64,000 bases of DNA, taken from positions 1-64,000 of the forward strand of contig JAMQCK010000049.1 of NCBI GenBank assembly GCA_024196135.1. Direction: 5' to 3'. Positions 47,944 through 59,406 of the stretch are shown here, in pieces (position 1 is the stretch's first letter; every line of letters starts with the position of its first letter). The notes below the pieces were generated by a model. That model had not been told where the DNA came from and did no database searches. It was given only the letters and a program-made list of their open reading frames with translations. The stretch is from Pleurotus ostreatus/Saccharomyces cerevisiae fusant (Eukaryota > Opisthokonta). Made by a program: the position numbers and the translations under genes.

Positions 47944-49227
47944 ATGTCCCGCATCGCCACCGTCTTCCTCGCCACTGGGGTCCAGGGCACCTCCGCCGTG
48001 CAAGCTTTGATCAAGGATGGCACCTTCAAGCCTCGCGCGGTGACGCGCAATGCGAACTCGGATGCGGCGCGCGCCCTTGCTGCGTTGGGTGCTGAAGTGG
48101 TTGAAGCGACGTACGACGACAAGGAGGCTATCAAGCGCGCTGTTACTGGCGCGGAATGCGTGTTTCTTGTGCGTATCCAACTCCATCTGAACTATCGTTT
48201 GTGTAGTTTGACTGATAACTTACTGTGCGCTACATAGGTCACTATGCCCAGCCAGGGAGGCGTGCCCGAGGTTACACAGGGTACCAACATCATAGACGCC
48301 AGCAAGGAAGCTGGTGTCAAGTTCATTGCTTTCAGGTGAGCACCAGTGGATACTTTGCGTGCGCTGCCATGCATACTCACGCGAATCAACAGCACACTGC
48401 CAAGTCTGAAGGAGATCTCGGGTGGCAAGTACCCCCACGCTCTGCATTTCGACAGTACGTCTTTTGCCTCCCTGTGATTTGGAAAGATACTAGTACTGAC
48501 GCTTCACCTCGCAGATAAGGCCTTGATCCAGAAGTACCTCGAGAACTCTGGTATCGCCTGCGCCTCCATCTGCCCCGGAGGCTTCCTCGAGAACCTCACT
48601 CGCGGGTAAGTTTGCATCACCAACCTCGCTGTACCTCTCCTTTGCTGATCCCCTTACCCCTCACAGCCTCCTCGGCTGCCCCTTCGAAGAGCAGGCAGAC
48701 AAGTACATCTTCAACACCCGCGAGCCCGAGGGCTGCAAGCTCATCCAAACCTGGACCGGCCGCGACATGGGGCTCGCGGTGACCGCGCTGTTCACGCAGT
48801 ACGAGACACGCGCAGCGGAGATCGACCACCAGACGTTTGTGCTGGGGTGCCAGCGCGCGACGACGGAGGAGACGGCGGCGGAGTTGGCGAAGGGTGAGTG
48901 GGGGTTGGATGAGCTGTGGGTGGTTGGGCTGTTGCTGATAGGGAACTTGTAGGCTTGGGCAAACCCGTCGAAGTGAAGCGTCTTGGGAAGATGGGGATCC
49001 CGCCTGTAGACGACATGGTACGCGGATGTCGTGTCCGATGTACTGTTCAATTGCTGACCTTGCGATAGTGGGCCGCGACGGCGGAGCTCGACTGGTTCCC
49101 TGGCGTCGACGTTCCCGACAAGCGTCTGGAAGCGCTCGGTGTCAAGGTCGGAACGATCGAGGAGTTCGCCAGGACCGTGCTCAAGAATGCGCCCAAGGGG
49201 GTTACTGGTAAGGCATTCGGAAAGTAG
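47944..49227 (+). CDS. NmrA-like NAD(P)-binding protein, copy 3 (intact)
   Basis: 308 residues, NmrA-type Rossmann fold. Exons 47944-48168, 48238-48335, 48393-48454, 48515-48605, 48667-48893, 48953-49017, 49069-49227, all phase-consistent. Binding motif VFLATGVQGTSAVQALI with PRAVTRNANSDAARALAALG; later VTMPSQGGVPEVTQGTNIID, CASICPGGFLENLTRG, LIQTWTGRDMGLAVTALF, FVLGCQRATTEETAAELAKG. It lacks the first intron of copies 1 and 4. Closest relative in the window is the frameshifted copy 2: same exon sizes, same promoter block. Convergent with the sirtuin gene at 49422. Likely a cytosolic NADP-dependent oxidoreductase or redox sensor; substrate not known. Confidence 0.92.
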
Positions 49228-49421
49228 ACGAAGGATGTACCACAATGTATATCGGGGAGCACAATTGTATAACATGCATATGCCCGACGTACCGGTTCGT
49301 GAGTGCGCGATTCGTTTATCCTTGGGAATGAGCCCCGAGCAACGGTACTACTCACATTCTCTAAGGCAACGTTTGCCTGCCGTCCTCGATGATAATACTC
49401 GTATTCCCTTTGTACGCTCGC

Positions 49422-51053
49422 TCACTCCACCACCTTCCCATCAGCGAGCTCCGCGAACAACTCTGGCAAAACCTCCTCGCATCCGCCCCGAAATATGAAG
49501 TCTGCACGCTCGTCCGCCTCGCTGGGCTCGCGATTAAAGATCGCGACAGTCCCGCCATGGCGGTGGACGCGGTATGCATAAGTCGAGGCAGGACGGACCT
49601 GTAGGGTACGTCAGTACCTGCTCAACAACTTCCAAACCACACCCATTCAAAACGCCACCCATTCAAACCCACACCCATCCCAAAGCCACGCCTACTCCGT
49701 ACCACAACTACACAAAACCACACCCCTTCAAAACCACACCTATCCAAACCCCCAACTCACCGTCGCCGACGTCCCCACCACCAGACACATATCCGCCTTG
49801 AACACCAAACTATTAATCTCGTCCAAAAAGTACGGCATCTCCCCGAACCACACCACCCCCGGGCGCGCGAGGGCGCCGCACGCGCGGCAGCGGGGGAGGG
49901 ACGCGGGTGGGATCTCGGTGACCTGCCGTCCGGCGTCCGTAACGTCTGTAAAGCCAGCTTCCGCTTCTCCCAATGGGATACACAAGGGGGACGAGCGGTC
50001 CTCCTCGACGTGTCCGCAAGAAGGGTCGACGCATCGCACGTCGAAGAGGCGGCCGTGCATCTCGAGGATGGAGCGGGGGAAGACGGGGGGTGGCGCGCGG
50101 CGGGGTTTGAGGGGTCTGCTTGCGGCGGATTTGGAGGTGGACGCGGCGGATTTGGCACTGGACGCGGGCGGGGCAGACGTAGAGATTTGTGCATCGGAAC
50201 TTGGAGTCGAGGACTCTGCGGTCCGCACACTCGCCTCCACATCTGCCGCATCGGATTCGGACGAAGCGGGCGCCAGAGGCTTTGGTGCGGGTTCAGCCCT
50301 CGCCCTACGGGCATCCGAAGGGTTCGCCAGCTCTTCGAGCGCTTGCACAGAAAGACGATCCACATTCTGCGTGATGAGGTGGAAGGACTTGGCCTGGGGG
50401 GCGACCTTCTTGAGCTCTGTGGGGATCGACATCTTTGCGAGGATCTTGTGCGCAGGGTTGGGTTTGGCGGAGAGCGCTCTGTAGGATGGTCAGTACGCTG
50501 AAGATGAACAGCGAGGAAAGAGGAGGAGGATCAATTGCAGAAACAAGGAAGTCAGATATCAGGGAGGCAACTCAACCGATGCCACATGAAGTGCATATCT
50601 CAGGAGCGCTTGGAGGGTCGATGATGCCATCAAATACAACGAATTCTCACTCACGTTGTTCGCCTATAGTGGTAGAACTGCCACACCAGCGCCGGATTTG
50701 CCTCAAATGCCACCGGCGTGGCCAATGCCTGCGCATTCAGCGAGCGCCACATGCCACCGCCATCCCGGAAGGTGGGAATGCCTAGGAGGTAATTGTAAGT
50801 ACTGGGCCGAGCACAATTACGATTAGAGACGGAGGGAGCGTTTCGTGGACGGAGCGGTCGAATCACAAAGGGTTTGGGCTGCGATTCAGACACGGAACGC
50901 AGCTCATGGTGTATGACCCGCGGAATAAGCAGACCTACCCGACGCAGCAGACAGTCCAGCACCTGCAATGACAATAATGTTCTTGCTCGCGCGGAACTTG
51001 GCACGAAAGGCCTCTGCGTCGTCTTTGGCTGGTGATGGTTGGTCGGCAGACAT
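49422..51053 (-). CDS. Sirtuin, NAD-dependent protein deacylase (SIRT5-like)
   Basis: 378 residues from exons (minus) 51053-50939, 50781-50655, 50478-49761, 49598-49422, all phase-consistent. Sir2 family motifs in order: [15 protein letters not shown] (31-45), TQNVD (117-121), the catalytic His in LEMHG (222), zinc Cys pairs (CVDPSC and CRAC), VVWFGEMP and [19 protein letters not shown] near the end. The class resembles SIRT5-type deacylases. Between TQNVD and the catalytic His is an extra Ala/Ser/Pro-rich insert of roughly 80 residues (about 133-215), not part of the usual fold. It removes acyl groups from lysines using NAD+; the location is not evident from the sequence. A truncated relic of the same gene lies at 31152-31452. 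Confidence 0.92.
49625..49756 (+). repeat. CA-rich degenerate repeat in sirtuin intron 3
   Basis: Degenerate units such as CAAAACCACACCC and CACCCATTCAAA repeated through most of the 162-base intron. Confidence 0.6.
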
Positions 51054-52373
51054 GGCGAGGGAAGAGCAGATAGGATAGTGTGGTTATCAGAGTACGGCAG
51101 TGAGAGGTAAAGCTAGAGTTGAGATAAAGAGCCGGCGTGAACAGGGGAGGGCTGAGAGGAGGCTTGCAGTGACGGGTCGTGGCCAAAGTCAACTTCAACA
51201 TGCATCACACGCGTCGCTTCCGGGACACGTGCGGGACTCGGAGGCTCCGTGGGTTCGAATCTCGTCTCTTCCCCATCGCTTTCGCTCCTGAAAGCCTCTT
51301 CAACCGTTCGACTTCAGTCGGCCCTGAAGCCCATTGCATATGATATAGTATAGATCTCTGAAGAATCGGGGCTGTTTCGATTGTATATAATAGAGCAGGG
51401 CGACTTTGGACACGGAAATGATGTCAACTTCGTCAACTTTGCCTACACACCTACTCGTCTATGCCTGCTCGTCTGGATGAACAACCTGGATTGCGGTCCA
51501 AGGCGGGTCGCCGGGATGAGACCGCGAGCGGCGGCCGGTGGGAAGCCGGACCGCGTGACTCTTGGCCGCAAGCACGGGCCTGCCACGAGGGACTGAGTAC
51601 AGAACCGAGTACAAAAAGAAAATCAGTACGTAGGGAATGACAGAGAGAAAAGAAAGATAAATCGTAAGAAGGGAGGAGGGTGGGAGAAAAGCAAACGAGC
51701 AGCTGCAATGACTGCGAGCCTGCTGTGAGTGACGGTAGGTACGAAGCGAGACGAGAAAAGTACCAAGGCGCGCGGCGCCTAAGAGGAGGGAAGCACGTGT
51801 TCCTCGCGTGCATAGATTACGGTCAAAGGAGCTTTGACCGCCTTATCTTCGAGCTCGTTCATCTTGACGAGTGCACACAGTGCTAGCAATGAGATGGTGT
51901 ACATCATACCATCCAGTCATGCATGTGTCGCTCCATGATTTTCTCTTGCAGTCATTTTATGAACCGCAGGGGCTACCCTACGCTGGTCCTTCCCGGCTCT
52001 ATGATTGTACTGGTTGCTCGCGGCCTTTGACTTCACCGATGGGCTGGAACAGCACAGTAGCGAGAGGAAGTGATCCAGTCAGAAGTATTCAGAGCGTCTG
52101 AGAAGCATGCTCATCGAAGGATGCAGGCTGATGGTTCTTGAGCAGCGCGGGGGCAGTCTTGTACATTGTGCTGGGCCTCGGGATTGCGAGAAAAGCCTCA
52201 TTGGGGGTCGACGACGGAAACAAGGTGATAAGTCGCATGGGCTGAGGGATCAATCGAGCATGGACGTATACAGGCCGACACGAATATCAGACGTCTAAGT
52301 AAGCACTGGAGATGAATATAAGCGTCTGACCGTCTTGCGCCTGGGACGATCGGCATACCTGCACTTCTCCCTA
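51054..52373. other. Intergenic region without a supported gene
   Basis: 1.3 kb between the sirtuin start and the ISD11 stop. The only structure noted is the inverted repeat at 51820-51840. A tRNA-like B-box (GGGTTCGAATCTC near 51250) has no fitting A-box or acceptor stem. Confidence 0.5.
51820..51840. repeat. Perfect 9-bp inverted repeat
   Basis: CGGTCAAAG (51820-51828), spacer GAG, CTTTGACCG (51832-51840). Could be a protein-binding site or hairpin; isolated in intergenic DNA. Confidence 0.5.
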
Positions 52374-52773
52374 TTAGTTGACGCCGCGCTCCCGGATGGT
52401 CTCGTCCCCCTGCGTCTCTTCCTCCGCGCTCTTCATCCCCTTCTTCGCGTTCTCGTCCTCGACTGCCAACCGCCAGCCACCGTATAACTGGTTCACGATC
52501 GCGCTTCGTCTCAAGACGGCAAGCTCCTTTACAGCCTCTGAGTACTGCTTCGATAGCGCGCTGGTGTCATCCGTCTCCTACAACATTGAGGTCAGAAGGG
52601 CTAGGGTCTGGATGGTAAAGAATACACACCTGCATCGCACGGAAGTTCTCGCGCGCCCTCCTCAAGAAGTAGTTGCGGAAGTTGTACGAGCTGAAGGAAT
52701 TGGAGACGCGCAGGGTAGAGTGGTATAGAGACAGGATGGCGTGCTTAGACGGGGCTGCTGCGGCGGGGGACAT
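52374..52773 (-). CDS. ISD11: LYR-motif protein, ISD11/LYRM4-like
   Basis: 115 residues from two exons (minus): 52773-52630 and 52577-52374. The LYR family segment is ILSLYHSTLRVSNSFSSYNFRNYFLRRARENFR, which matches ISD11/LYRM4 closely in the order Ser-Leu-Tyr...Phe...Tyr-Asn-Phe-Arg-x-Tyr-Phe-x-Arg. The second exon continues the helical bundle (QYSEAVKELAVLRRQSAIVNQLY). ISD11 is a small mitochondrial protein that stabilises the cysteine desulfurase Nfs1 and is essential for iron-sulfur cluster assembly. Length fits the family, with a charged C-terminal extension. Confidence 0.9.
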
Positions 52774-53038
52774 CGTGAAGAACTCGCTGCTGCGATAGTC
52801 GTGAGGGGAGGAGAAGAGACGACGATGGTGGGAGTGGCTGACTGCAAGCTGACTGACAGGGAAATGGTCGGCCGGTGTCAAACGGGCGGCTGACGTCAAC
52901 CCGTGCCGCGATCATCTCCGGTCCGAACAGCCGAACCCCGCATCCGAGGGCGGCGTTCGACTTACCACCATCGCCTGACAGTCACATTGGCCTGATAAGC
53001 GCCCGCCAGCTGAGCATTGTCTTTTGTACTTGACCCTC

Positions 53039-54564
53039 ATGCGAATGGCGAATTTGAAGTCTCTTTTACGCGTCGCGGTCGTCCAGTTTAATCCTAAGGT
53101 GCGGGAGATCGCCAGTGCGGGGCGGCCGTGCAGCTGCTAACGATGGCGATACTTCGCAGATCGGCCAAGTGCAAGCGAACATCGCTCGCGTACGAGAGCT
53201 ATGCGGAAAGTGTGCATGAACGACTTTCGATATCCGACTTTATGTTGAGCCTGCCTGATCGTCAGGCTTGAGCCCCAATCCGTTGACCTCGTATGCCTAC
53301 CAGAGATGGCCTTCACCGGTGCGTTTACATTACACACACCCGCTTGCAACATCTATCTCCCACTCATACACTCCTATACCGCAGGCTACGTCTTTGACGG
53401 TCCTACCTCCATCAAGCCCTACCTCGAACGCCCCCACACCGGTCCCACCTCCCGCTTCTGCGCCGAGCTTGCCTTACGCCTCCGCTGCTACGTCGTCGCC
53501 GGCTTTCCCGAGCTGCTCCTTCCCGAAGAGCTAGAACGTATCGGGAAGGACGCAGGAGACAAGGTCGGCGCGAATGCCGCGGTGATCTATGATCCTGAGG
53601 GCGAACGCGTGGGCGACTATAGGAAGACGAATCTGTTCGAGACGGACCAGTCGTGGTCGATTCCGGGTAAGTTGCCACCTCTCATCCTCCTATACTCTTT
53701 CCCCCACTTTCTTCCCCACTCCCCCCACCTCTTCCTCTGTCCCTCCCCACACCTCCTTCCCCCACCCCCAATACCACCCCTCCTCCCACTCACTAACCAC
53801 TCACCCTCCCTCCAGGCACTGGCTTCGCCACCTTCCCCCTCCCAGCCCCCCTCCGCCGCCTCACCCTCGGCATCTGCATGGACCTCAACGCGCAGCCGCC
53901 CGCGCTCTGGTCCGTCGCCGAGGGGCCGTACGAGATTGCGGAGCATGCGAGGAGGGAGGGCTCGGGGCTGTTGGTGTTGTTGAATAATTGGCTGGATTCG
54001 GGTGAGTGGTTTTTTTTTTCATTTCTCGGAAGTTGCGTGCTGTCGATGGAGTAGCAGCAGAATCTGAGAGATCGGTGACGATTGTTCCGAGAGCCTGACG
54101 CTAACAGACCCTCCAGGCGAAGAACTCGAGGAAGAGAAGGACTGGCGCACGATGAACTTCTGGGCCGCGCGGCTGAGGCCGCTGTGGCAGAAGGAGGATG
54201 GGTCGGATTCGGTGGGGGAGGAGAGCGGGAGTGAGAACGATGAGAGCGGGAGCGAAGATGAGGCGGAGAGAAAGAAGACCGTCGTGGATGGGAAGAGGAC
54301 CATCGTAGTAATATGCAATCGGACGGGGGAGGAGAATGGTACGTGACAGTCTTTCGAACGAATCCAACGACTCTGCCGTGCGACGCCCCGCTTCAGGAAT
54401 CAAACCTACGAGTATCCACGCTGATTACCGTTGTAGGAAAAACCTTCGCCGGCTCCTCCTGCCTCTTCGACATGCGCCGCGGCTCGGGCAAGCCTCGACT
54501 CGTGGACGCACTGAGCCGAACAGAAGAAGGCGTGCGGGTGTGGAATATCCCGATAGATGAGTAG
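53039..54564 (+). CDS. NTA1: Protein N-terminal amidase (Nta1-like, carbon-nitrogen hydrolase)
   Basis: 326 residues, exons 53039-53098, 53160-53209, 53266-53318, 53385-53666, 53816-54001, 54117-54338, 54437-54564, all phase-consistent. The nitrilase-superfamily triad is visible: Glu50 in LPEMAFTGY, Lys135 in YRKTNLFETD, Cys169 in LGICMDLN. The WNxPxD-like end and the LGICMDLNAQP block point to Nta1 rather than other nitrilases. Nta1 deamidates N-terminal Asn and Gln, feeding proteins into the Arg/N-degron pathway. An acidic insert (GSENDESGSEDEAE) lies near residue 240. Start at 53039; the Met at 53045 is an alternative. Confidence 0.92.
53667..53815 (+). other. Pyrimidine-rich intron of NTA1
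   Basis: 149 bases almost wholly C and T on the plus strand, longer than most introns here; GT-AG borders. Confidence 0.7.
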
Positions 54565-55043
54565 ATGTGCATGGAAATTGGCAAGGCGAACTATGGTGCC
54601 CTCCACTCAATTGATTCGAGCTTCAATCAGGCTGGCAGGATTCATGCCTACCTTGACGCGACGAAGCGAGCTCATTATGCGTGACACACCGTGAGTCACC
54701 CCTACTCAGCTTTGTCAGCCCCATCCAGCCAAGCCAGTTGCGAAACAGTCCCGAACGGAGGGTGGTCATGGTCTTGTCAGCGTCTACGCAATATGCTCTG
54801 ACTTCGTTGCCTTATGCGGAGGGTGGTATGGACCCACATCTTAGCTTTGGCGACTGCTAGTCTACGTGTGGACATGGTTCTGCATAAGCGCCAAGTATCA
54901 TCCTCCAAAGCGACGCGTCGCCCACTCACATGCTTCCGAGGGCCACGTACGTTCGCTCCGCTATAAGAGGGCTAACATGCAGGGTTTGGCTTCGTTAAAC
55001 ATCCTCATCCTCACTCTCATCCTATCGATTTAGCACCGTGACC
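54565..55043. other. Intergenic spacer
   Basis: 480 bases; no gene. CTATAAGAGG at 54961 is a candidate TATA box for the NmrA copy at 55044. Confidence 0.5.
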
Positions 55044-56536
55044 ATGTCCCGCATTGCCACTGTCTTCCTCGGAACGAGTCTGCAAGGTAGGTTACCAAAT
55101 CCTCACCCTTCTCACCTTCCATACACTTCCTCTCTCCCCCTTTATTTTCCCTCTTATTCCCTCTCACCTCCCCTAACAAATCTTACCACTACACTCCTAC
55201 CACCCCACAACCGCACTAACCACCCCCCTCCCCAGGCTCCTCCGCCATCGACGCCCTCCTCGCCGACGGTACCTTCACCCCGCGCGCCGTCACGCGGAAC
55301 GCCAGCTCCGCCGCCGCGAAAGCGCTCGCGGCGCGCGGCGTGCAGATCGCGGAGGCGAGGCTTGATGATAGGGAGGCGGTTATGAGGGCGGTGGAGGGGG
55401 CGGAGGTGGTGTTTTTGGTGAGTGGGGGAAGGTTCTCTGCGCAAAGGGAAGGTTCTCTTCGCAAAGGGAAGGTTCTCTTCGCAAAGGCGGTGTTTTTCAG
55501 GCATCGGGCAGTGTTGCTGAGGCGTGAGGATCGCAAGTGCGATGATAACTGACGGCAAGCACATCAGGTCACCATGCCCTTCAGCGACGTGCCGGAGGTG
55601 ACGCAGGGAGTCAATGTCATCGACACTAGCAAGGAGGCTGGAGTTAAGTTTATTGTGCTCAGGTGCGTATCAGTAATTCTACTACCTACTTTAGAACCCT
55701 GCGCTAAGCCAGGACCTCTCCAGCTCCCTGCCCAGCATCAGCGAGTTCTCGCACGGCAAGTACACGCATGCGGTCGAGTTCGATGGTGAGTTCTTCTGTT
55801 GCTGGTACAGGGAGCCTGGGCGGGTATCGGGAGATTGAGCTGACGTACACGACCTGCTAGACAAAGACACCATCCGGCAGTACCTAGAGAAGTCGGGGAT
55901 CCAGTGCGCCACGATATACCCGGGAAACTTTATGGAGAACTTTCCTCGTGGGTGCGTTGGATACGTAGCCCATTTCTTCTTCCCCTCCTCTCCCTCCCTT
56001 CCCCCTCTATCCTTCCCTCAAATTTGATTATATATCTAACGCCACCACAGCGTCCTCGACTGCCCCTTCGAAAAGACCCCCACCGGCTACATCCTCAACA
56101 CCCGCGAACAACAAGGCACGCGCTGCGTTCAAGTTTGGATTAGACACGACATGGGTCAAGCCGTAGTAGCGCTGTTCAAGAACTACCAGACGCGCCTCGC
56201 GGAATTTGATAAGCAGGCGTTTGTACTCGGGAGTGTACGCGCGACAATTGAGGAGGTGGCGGCGGAGTTTGCGAAGGGGCTGGGGAAGCCGATCGAGCTC
56301 AGAAGGCATGGGAATTTTGGAGATGTGGCGGCGGATGATATCGTGAGCAATTGTGCTTCGAGGAAAGCAGGAGGTTCTGACGCGTTGACATGCAGTACGA
56401 CGCGCTCAAGGAGTTCGACATATTTCCGGGGATCGAGATCCCGGACCCGCGCCTCACGGCCCTCGGTGTGAAGGCAGGGACCCTCGAGGAGTTCGCTCGA
56501 ACGGTCCTTCGTGAGCATGTAGAAAAGTATCAGTAG
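55044..56536 (+). CDS. NmrA-like NAD(P)-binding protein, copy 4 (diverged)
   Basis: About 301 residues. Exons 55044-55086, 55236-55417, 55568-55662, 55724-55785, 55861-55951, 56051-56342, 56396-56536, all phase-consistent. The start is SRIATVFLGTSLQGSSAIDALL: Thr-Ser instead of Thr-Gly in the nucleotide-binding loop, so cofactor binding may be altered. Further blocks: PRAVTRNASSAAAKALAARG, VTMPFSDVPEVTQGVNVIDT, FSHGKYTHAVEFD, CVQVWIRHDMGQAVVALF. It keeps the first intron (as copy 1) but has lost the intron before GLGKP that the three others have. It lies right after NTA1. It is the most divergent of the four, so older than the copy 2/copy 3 duplication. Function inferred only from family. Confidence 0.88.
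55429..55490 (+). repeat. Three ~20-bp repeats in an intron of NmrA copy 4
   Basis: Units of GGTTCTCTTCGCAAAGGGAA repeated, the first with GCGC for TCGC, ending in GGCGG. Confidence 0.75.
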
Positions 56537-57274
56537 TCATTTAGTTAGTGAAGTCAGTTTACATTCATAAACTGTTGTCCTGAACGACCAGTCGCCTCAA
56601 GTTCAACCGTGGGAAGAAGGTCCGGTTCCGAATTTTCACACGTGACCCCGTTCGATCTTCTCTACTTTAAACTTACCGTCATCTGTTGGACCGAGCGTCT
56701 GCAGGTTGGGCAGATTCAAGCTTTCGCTCTAGGGCTACATCTCGTCACTGTCACGCTGCGCACCAATCGGAGCCCGCTTCTACGCCCCTTTCACCAAGAA
56801 CAATCTTAGAGCGAGCCAACAATGAGTATGGCGTCTAGTCCAGCCCAGTGGCGCGCACCATGACGGGTCCAACGGGTGATACCGCCACTGCGAGGGTCTT
56901 ATGGCCACGCAGTGGCCGCGCGAATGAGGGTGCACAGGCAAAGGATGTATCGAAGAAGTACGAGGTTCGTCTGCCACTGTCCTTATATGTAGTCCTTGGG
57001 CTCTTTCAAGCGTCTTGATGGTGGTACGTTGCTTGACCATCTCTGATGCTGGAACGCGCTTATAAGCTTGGACAGGAGGCTTTGCAGCTGGAAAGACAGT
57101 ATGCGACTGTGATACCTGAAGGCTACGCGCTCACCGATGGTCGTGAGAGCTCGTCATCCGCACTCCAAGCTCGCCCTACAGTGCACGCGTGACTGGACTT
57201 AGCAACCCGTACCGTCTCACGTAGTCCGTCTTTCATCGCTGACGAGAATACACTAGGCCGAAAGATAGGTGTAG
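56537..57274. other. Intergenic region
   Basis: 740 bases; no gene recognised. Confidence 0.5.
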
Positions 57275-57281
57275 TATATAA
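57275..57281 (+). promoter_or_regulatory. TATA box of the caspase-fold gene
   Basis: TATATAAGG, about 90 bases upstream of the ATG at 57369. Confidence 0.6.
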
Positions 57282-57368
57282 GGTTCCAACGAGAAGGGCT
57301 GTCGACTAGCTCCGTGCTGATTACTTCCGCATCCCTCTGGCAAGCCTCTCGTCCTACTCCCCGACATC

Positions 57369-59210
57369 ATGCATGTCTATAACGGCAAGATTACCTGGCT
57401 TCAGCGCGCTGAGAACGAGTGTATAACTTTCGTTTTCCCTGCCGGTCTCGCGCTGAAGGACCCCGTCTGCGCGTACTGGCAGTGGTCCGACACAGCGAAA
57501 ACAAATGTTCACCAGGTGAGCTCAGAATGATATTTACCAGGCCTTCTCTCATGCTTTCGACAGTATGGCACCATCGACCGCGTTAGGAAGACCGCCACGG
57601 AGTACAAGATCACCATCACCCTCACGGACTTCCTCTTCGACGCGCAGTTCACTGCCGACTTCAAGTCCATGACCATTAAGATGTACACCGCCACCGACGC
57701 CACGACATCGTCGACGACGACGCTGCAGCGCTACACATCCCTTCTCACCACCGTCCCCTCGACCAAGGTCTACACCGGCAAGTTCGACTGGTGGATCCAC
57801 GCTGTGAACGAGATGATGACCCTCGTTCTGCCCAATGGCATCTCCAACGGCGCGCCCGTCGGCCTCTACTTCCAGTTCACCGTCAACAACCAGAACAGGC
57901 CCAAGACGCAGTACTGTGTCAACTCAACGGTCTACGACGTGCAGGCCTCCGCAGGGCAAATCAAGGCGTCGTTCGACGGGAGTTACTATAAGTTTGATGC
58001 GATTATCTACCCTGGGACAGGGAATGCGAAGGTGGTCATGAAGGAGAATACGACGAATGCGACGTTCGATCTGTTGCAGCACGACTGGAGGCAGGCTCAT
58101 CGTAAGAAGGTATGCGTGTTCATCTCCCTGCGGCGGTCACCAAATGCACTAACCATTCATCTAGGCTCTCATCGTCCGCTACGGCACGGGCACCGACAAC
58201 GGCATCTCCCTCCTCCGCGACACCCTCACTACCGACCTCGACTTCGACGTCAGCGACGTCCAGATGCTCTACTACAACTCCGAGCCCGCCACCGGGCCCG
58301 CGGTGGTCTCCGACGGGCAGTGCGCGCCCACCGCCGCGTGCTTCAAGTACACGCTGGCCGCCTTCCTCTCGAGCGCGGAGGCGGGCGACGTGCGCTTCCT
58401 GTACCTCGACACGCTCGGGGCCATCCGTCCTGACGGGGATGCGGACGAGGAAAGTGGTATAATTCTGGCGGCGAACGAGCAGGGGACGGAGAAAGAGACG
58501 ATCTACAACAATTCGCTGGCGTCGGTTATTCGCAATGTGAGTGACTTGTTGGTGACAGAGTGTAATCTTTGCATGGCTGACGGCTTGGGCAGAACCTCAA
58601 GGACGGGGTGAACCTCACCATCCTCACCTCGTCTTGCTTGGGCGTGGAAATGATGGGCACGAACACCATCGCCACAGGTGGCATAATCCTGGCCGCGTGC
58701 CACGAGACGCAGTCCAACATCAAGTCCCTGCGGGTCGGCGGCAACCAAGTCGATCCGTGGATGTACGCCATTATCGCTGTCATCAAGAAGCAGGTGCGTA
58801 TCCCTTTTCTCCTCTGATCACCTCCTTCGCTAACGCGCCTCCCCCGCTAATCCCCCTACCCCACCTAGATCAAAGACCAGCGCAGCTTCCCCAGCTACTA
58901 CTCCCTCTACAACAGCGCTAAGAAGTTCATTCAAGCCCAGCTCCAGCGCTCGCCGTCAGCCTCCAGCTCCGACCGCTCGCCTTCCAGCTCACCCAAGTAC
59001 CTGGGCGCCAGCGCCGACGAGCTCAGCCCGACCAAGCGCGGGGACGAGGGCGCGAGCAACCAGGATCCGCAGCTCATCTTCACGAAGGGATATATCAACC
59101 CGTACGAGGAGCGGTTCTTGTTCCCCTTTGTGGCCCCGCGGGGCGGGCAGCAAGATGGTCCGGGGGTCGTGCGCTTCCCGAGGGACGAGTATCCCACGGG
59201 CGCGCTGTAG
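57369..59210 (+). CDS. Caspase/metacaspase-fold protein lacking the catalytic His
   Basis: 535 residues, exons 57369-57515, 57564-58109, 58165-58536, 58593-58793, 58869-59210, all phase-consistent. Residues 1 to about 225 look beta-rich (GKITWLQRAENECITFVFPAG; EYKITITLTDFLF) and are not recognised. From about 232 the order matches a metacaspase p20/p10 core: ALIVRYGTGTDNGISLLRDTL (start strand plus ligand-helix), SSAEAGDVRFLYLDTLGAIR (position of the FFHYSGHGG block, but no His), DGDADEESGIILA, VNLTILTSSCLG (position of the DSCHSG Cys, Cys370), GGIILAACHETQ (like the metacaspase ISACRDDQ strand). A charged C-terminal tail follows (LIFTKGYINPYEERFLFPF). With DTLG in place of GHG it is probably a pseudoenzyme or scaffold. 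Remote homology is my judgement from motif order. Confidence 0.7.
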
Positions 59211-59382
59211 GAGGGAGGGGCGAACCCGAATTCGCACATGGGGTAGGTGAAAAGCTGTCTGAACGACGAAATCGTGTATCTTGATGTACTTGTTCTCTAG
59301 CACTTCAATCTTACTTTGCTTGGTTTCCCATGGTAAATCCCATCTGAAACTCGATACGGTAGCACGCTTGGAGCACGCAGAA
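59211..59382. other. 3' flank of the caspase-fold gene and LINE insertion point
   Basis: 172 bases; no gene. The host DNA next to the LINE poly(A) end (…GGAGCACGCAG at 59371-59381) should contain the target-site duplication, whose partner is outside the window. Confidence 0.5.
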
Positions 59383-59406
59383 TTTTTTTTTATTTTTATT
59401 TTTTTT
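59383..59406 (-). repeat. A-rich tail of the LINE
   Basis: 24 bases of T (with two A) on the plus strand, i.e. a poly(A)-like tail at the 3' end of the minus-strand element. Confidence 0.85.

Noticed and set aside
51236..51275. tRNA-like B-box (GGGTTCGAATCTC)
   Set aside because: No matching A-box at normal spacing and no acceptor stem could be paired.
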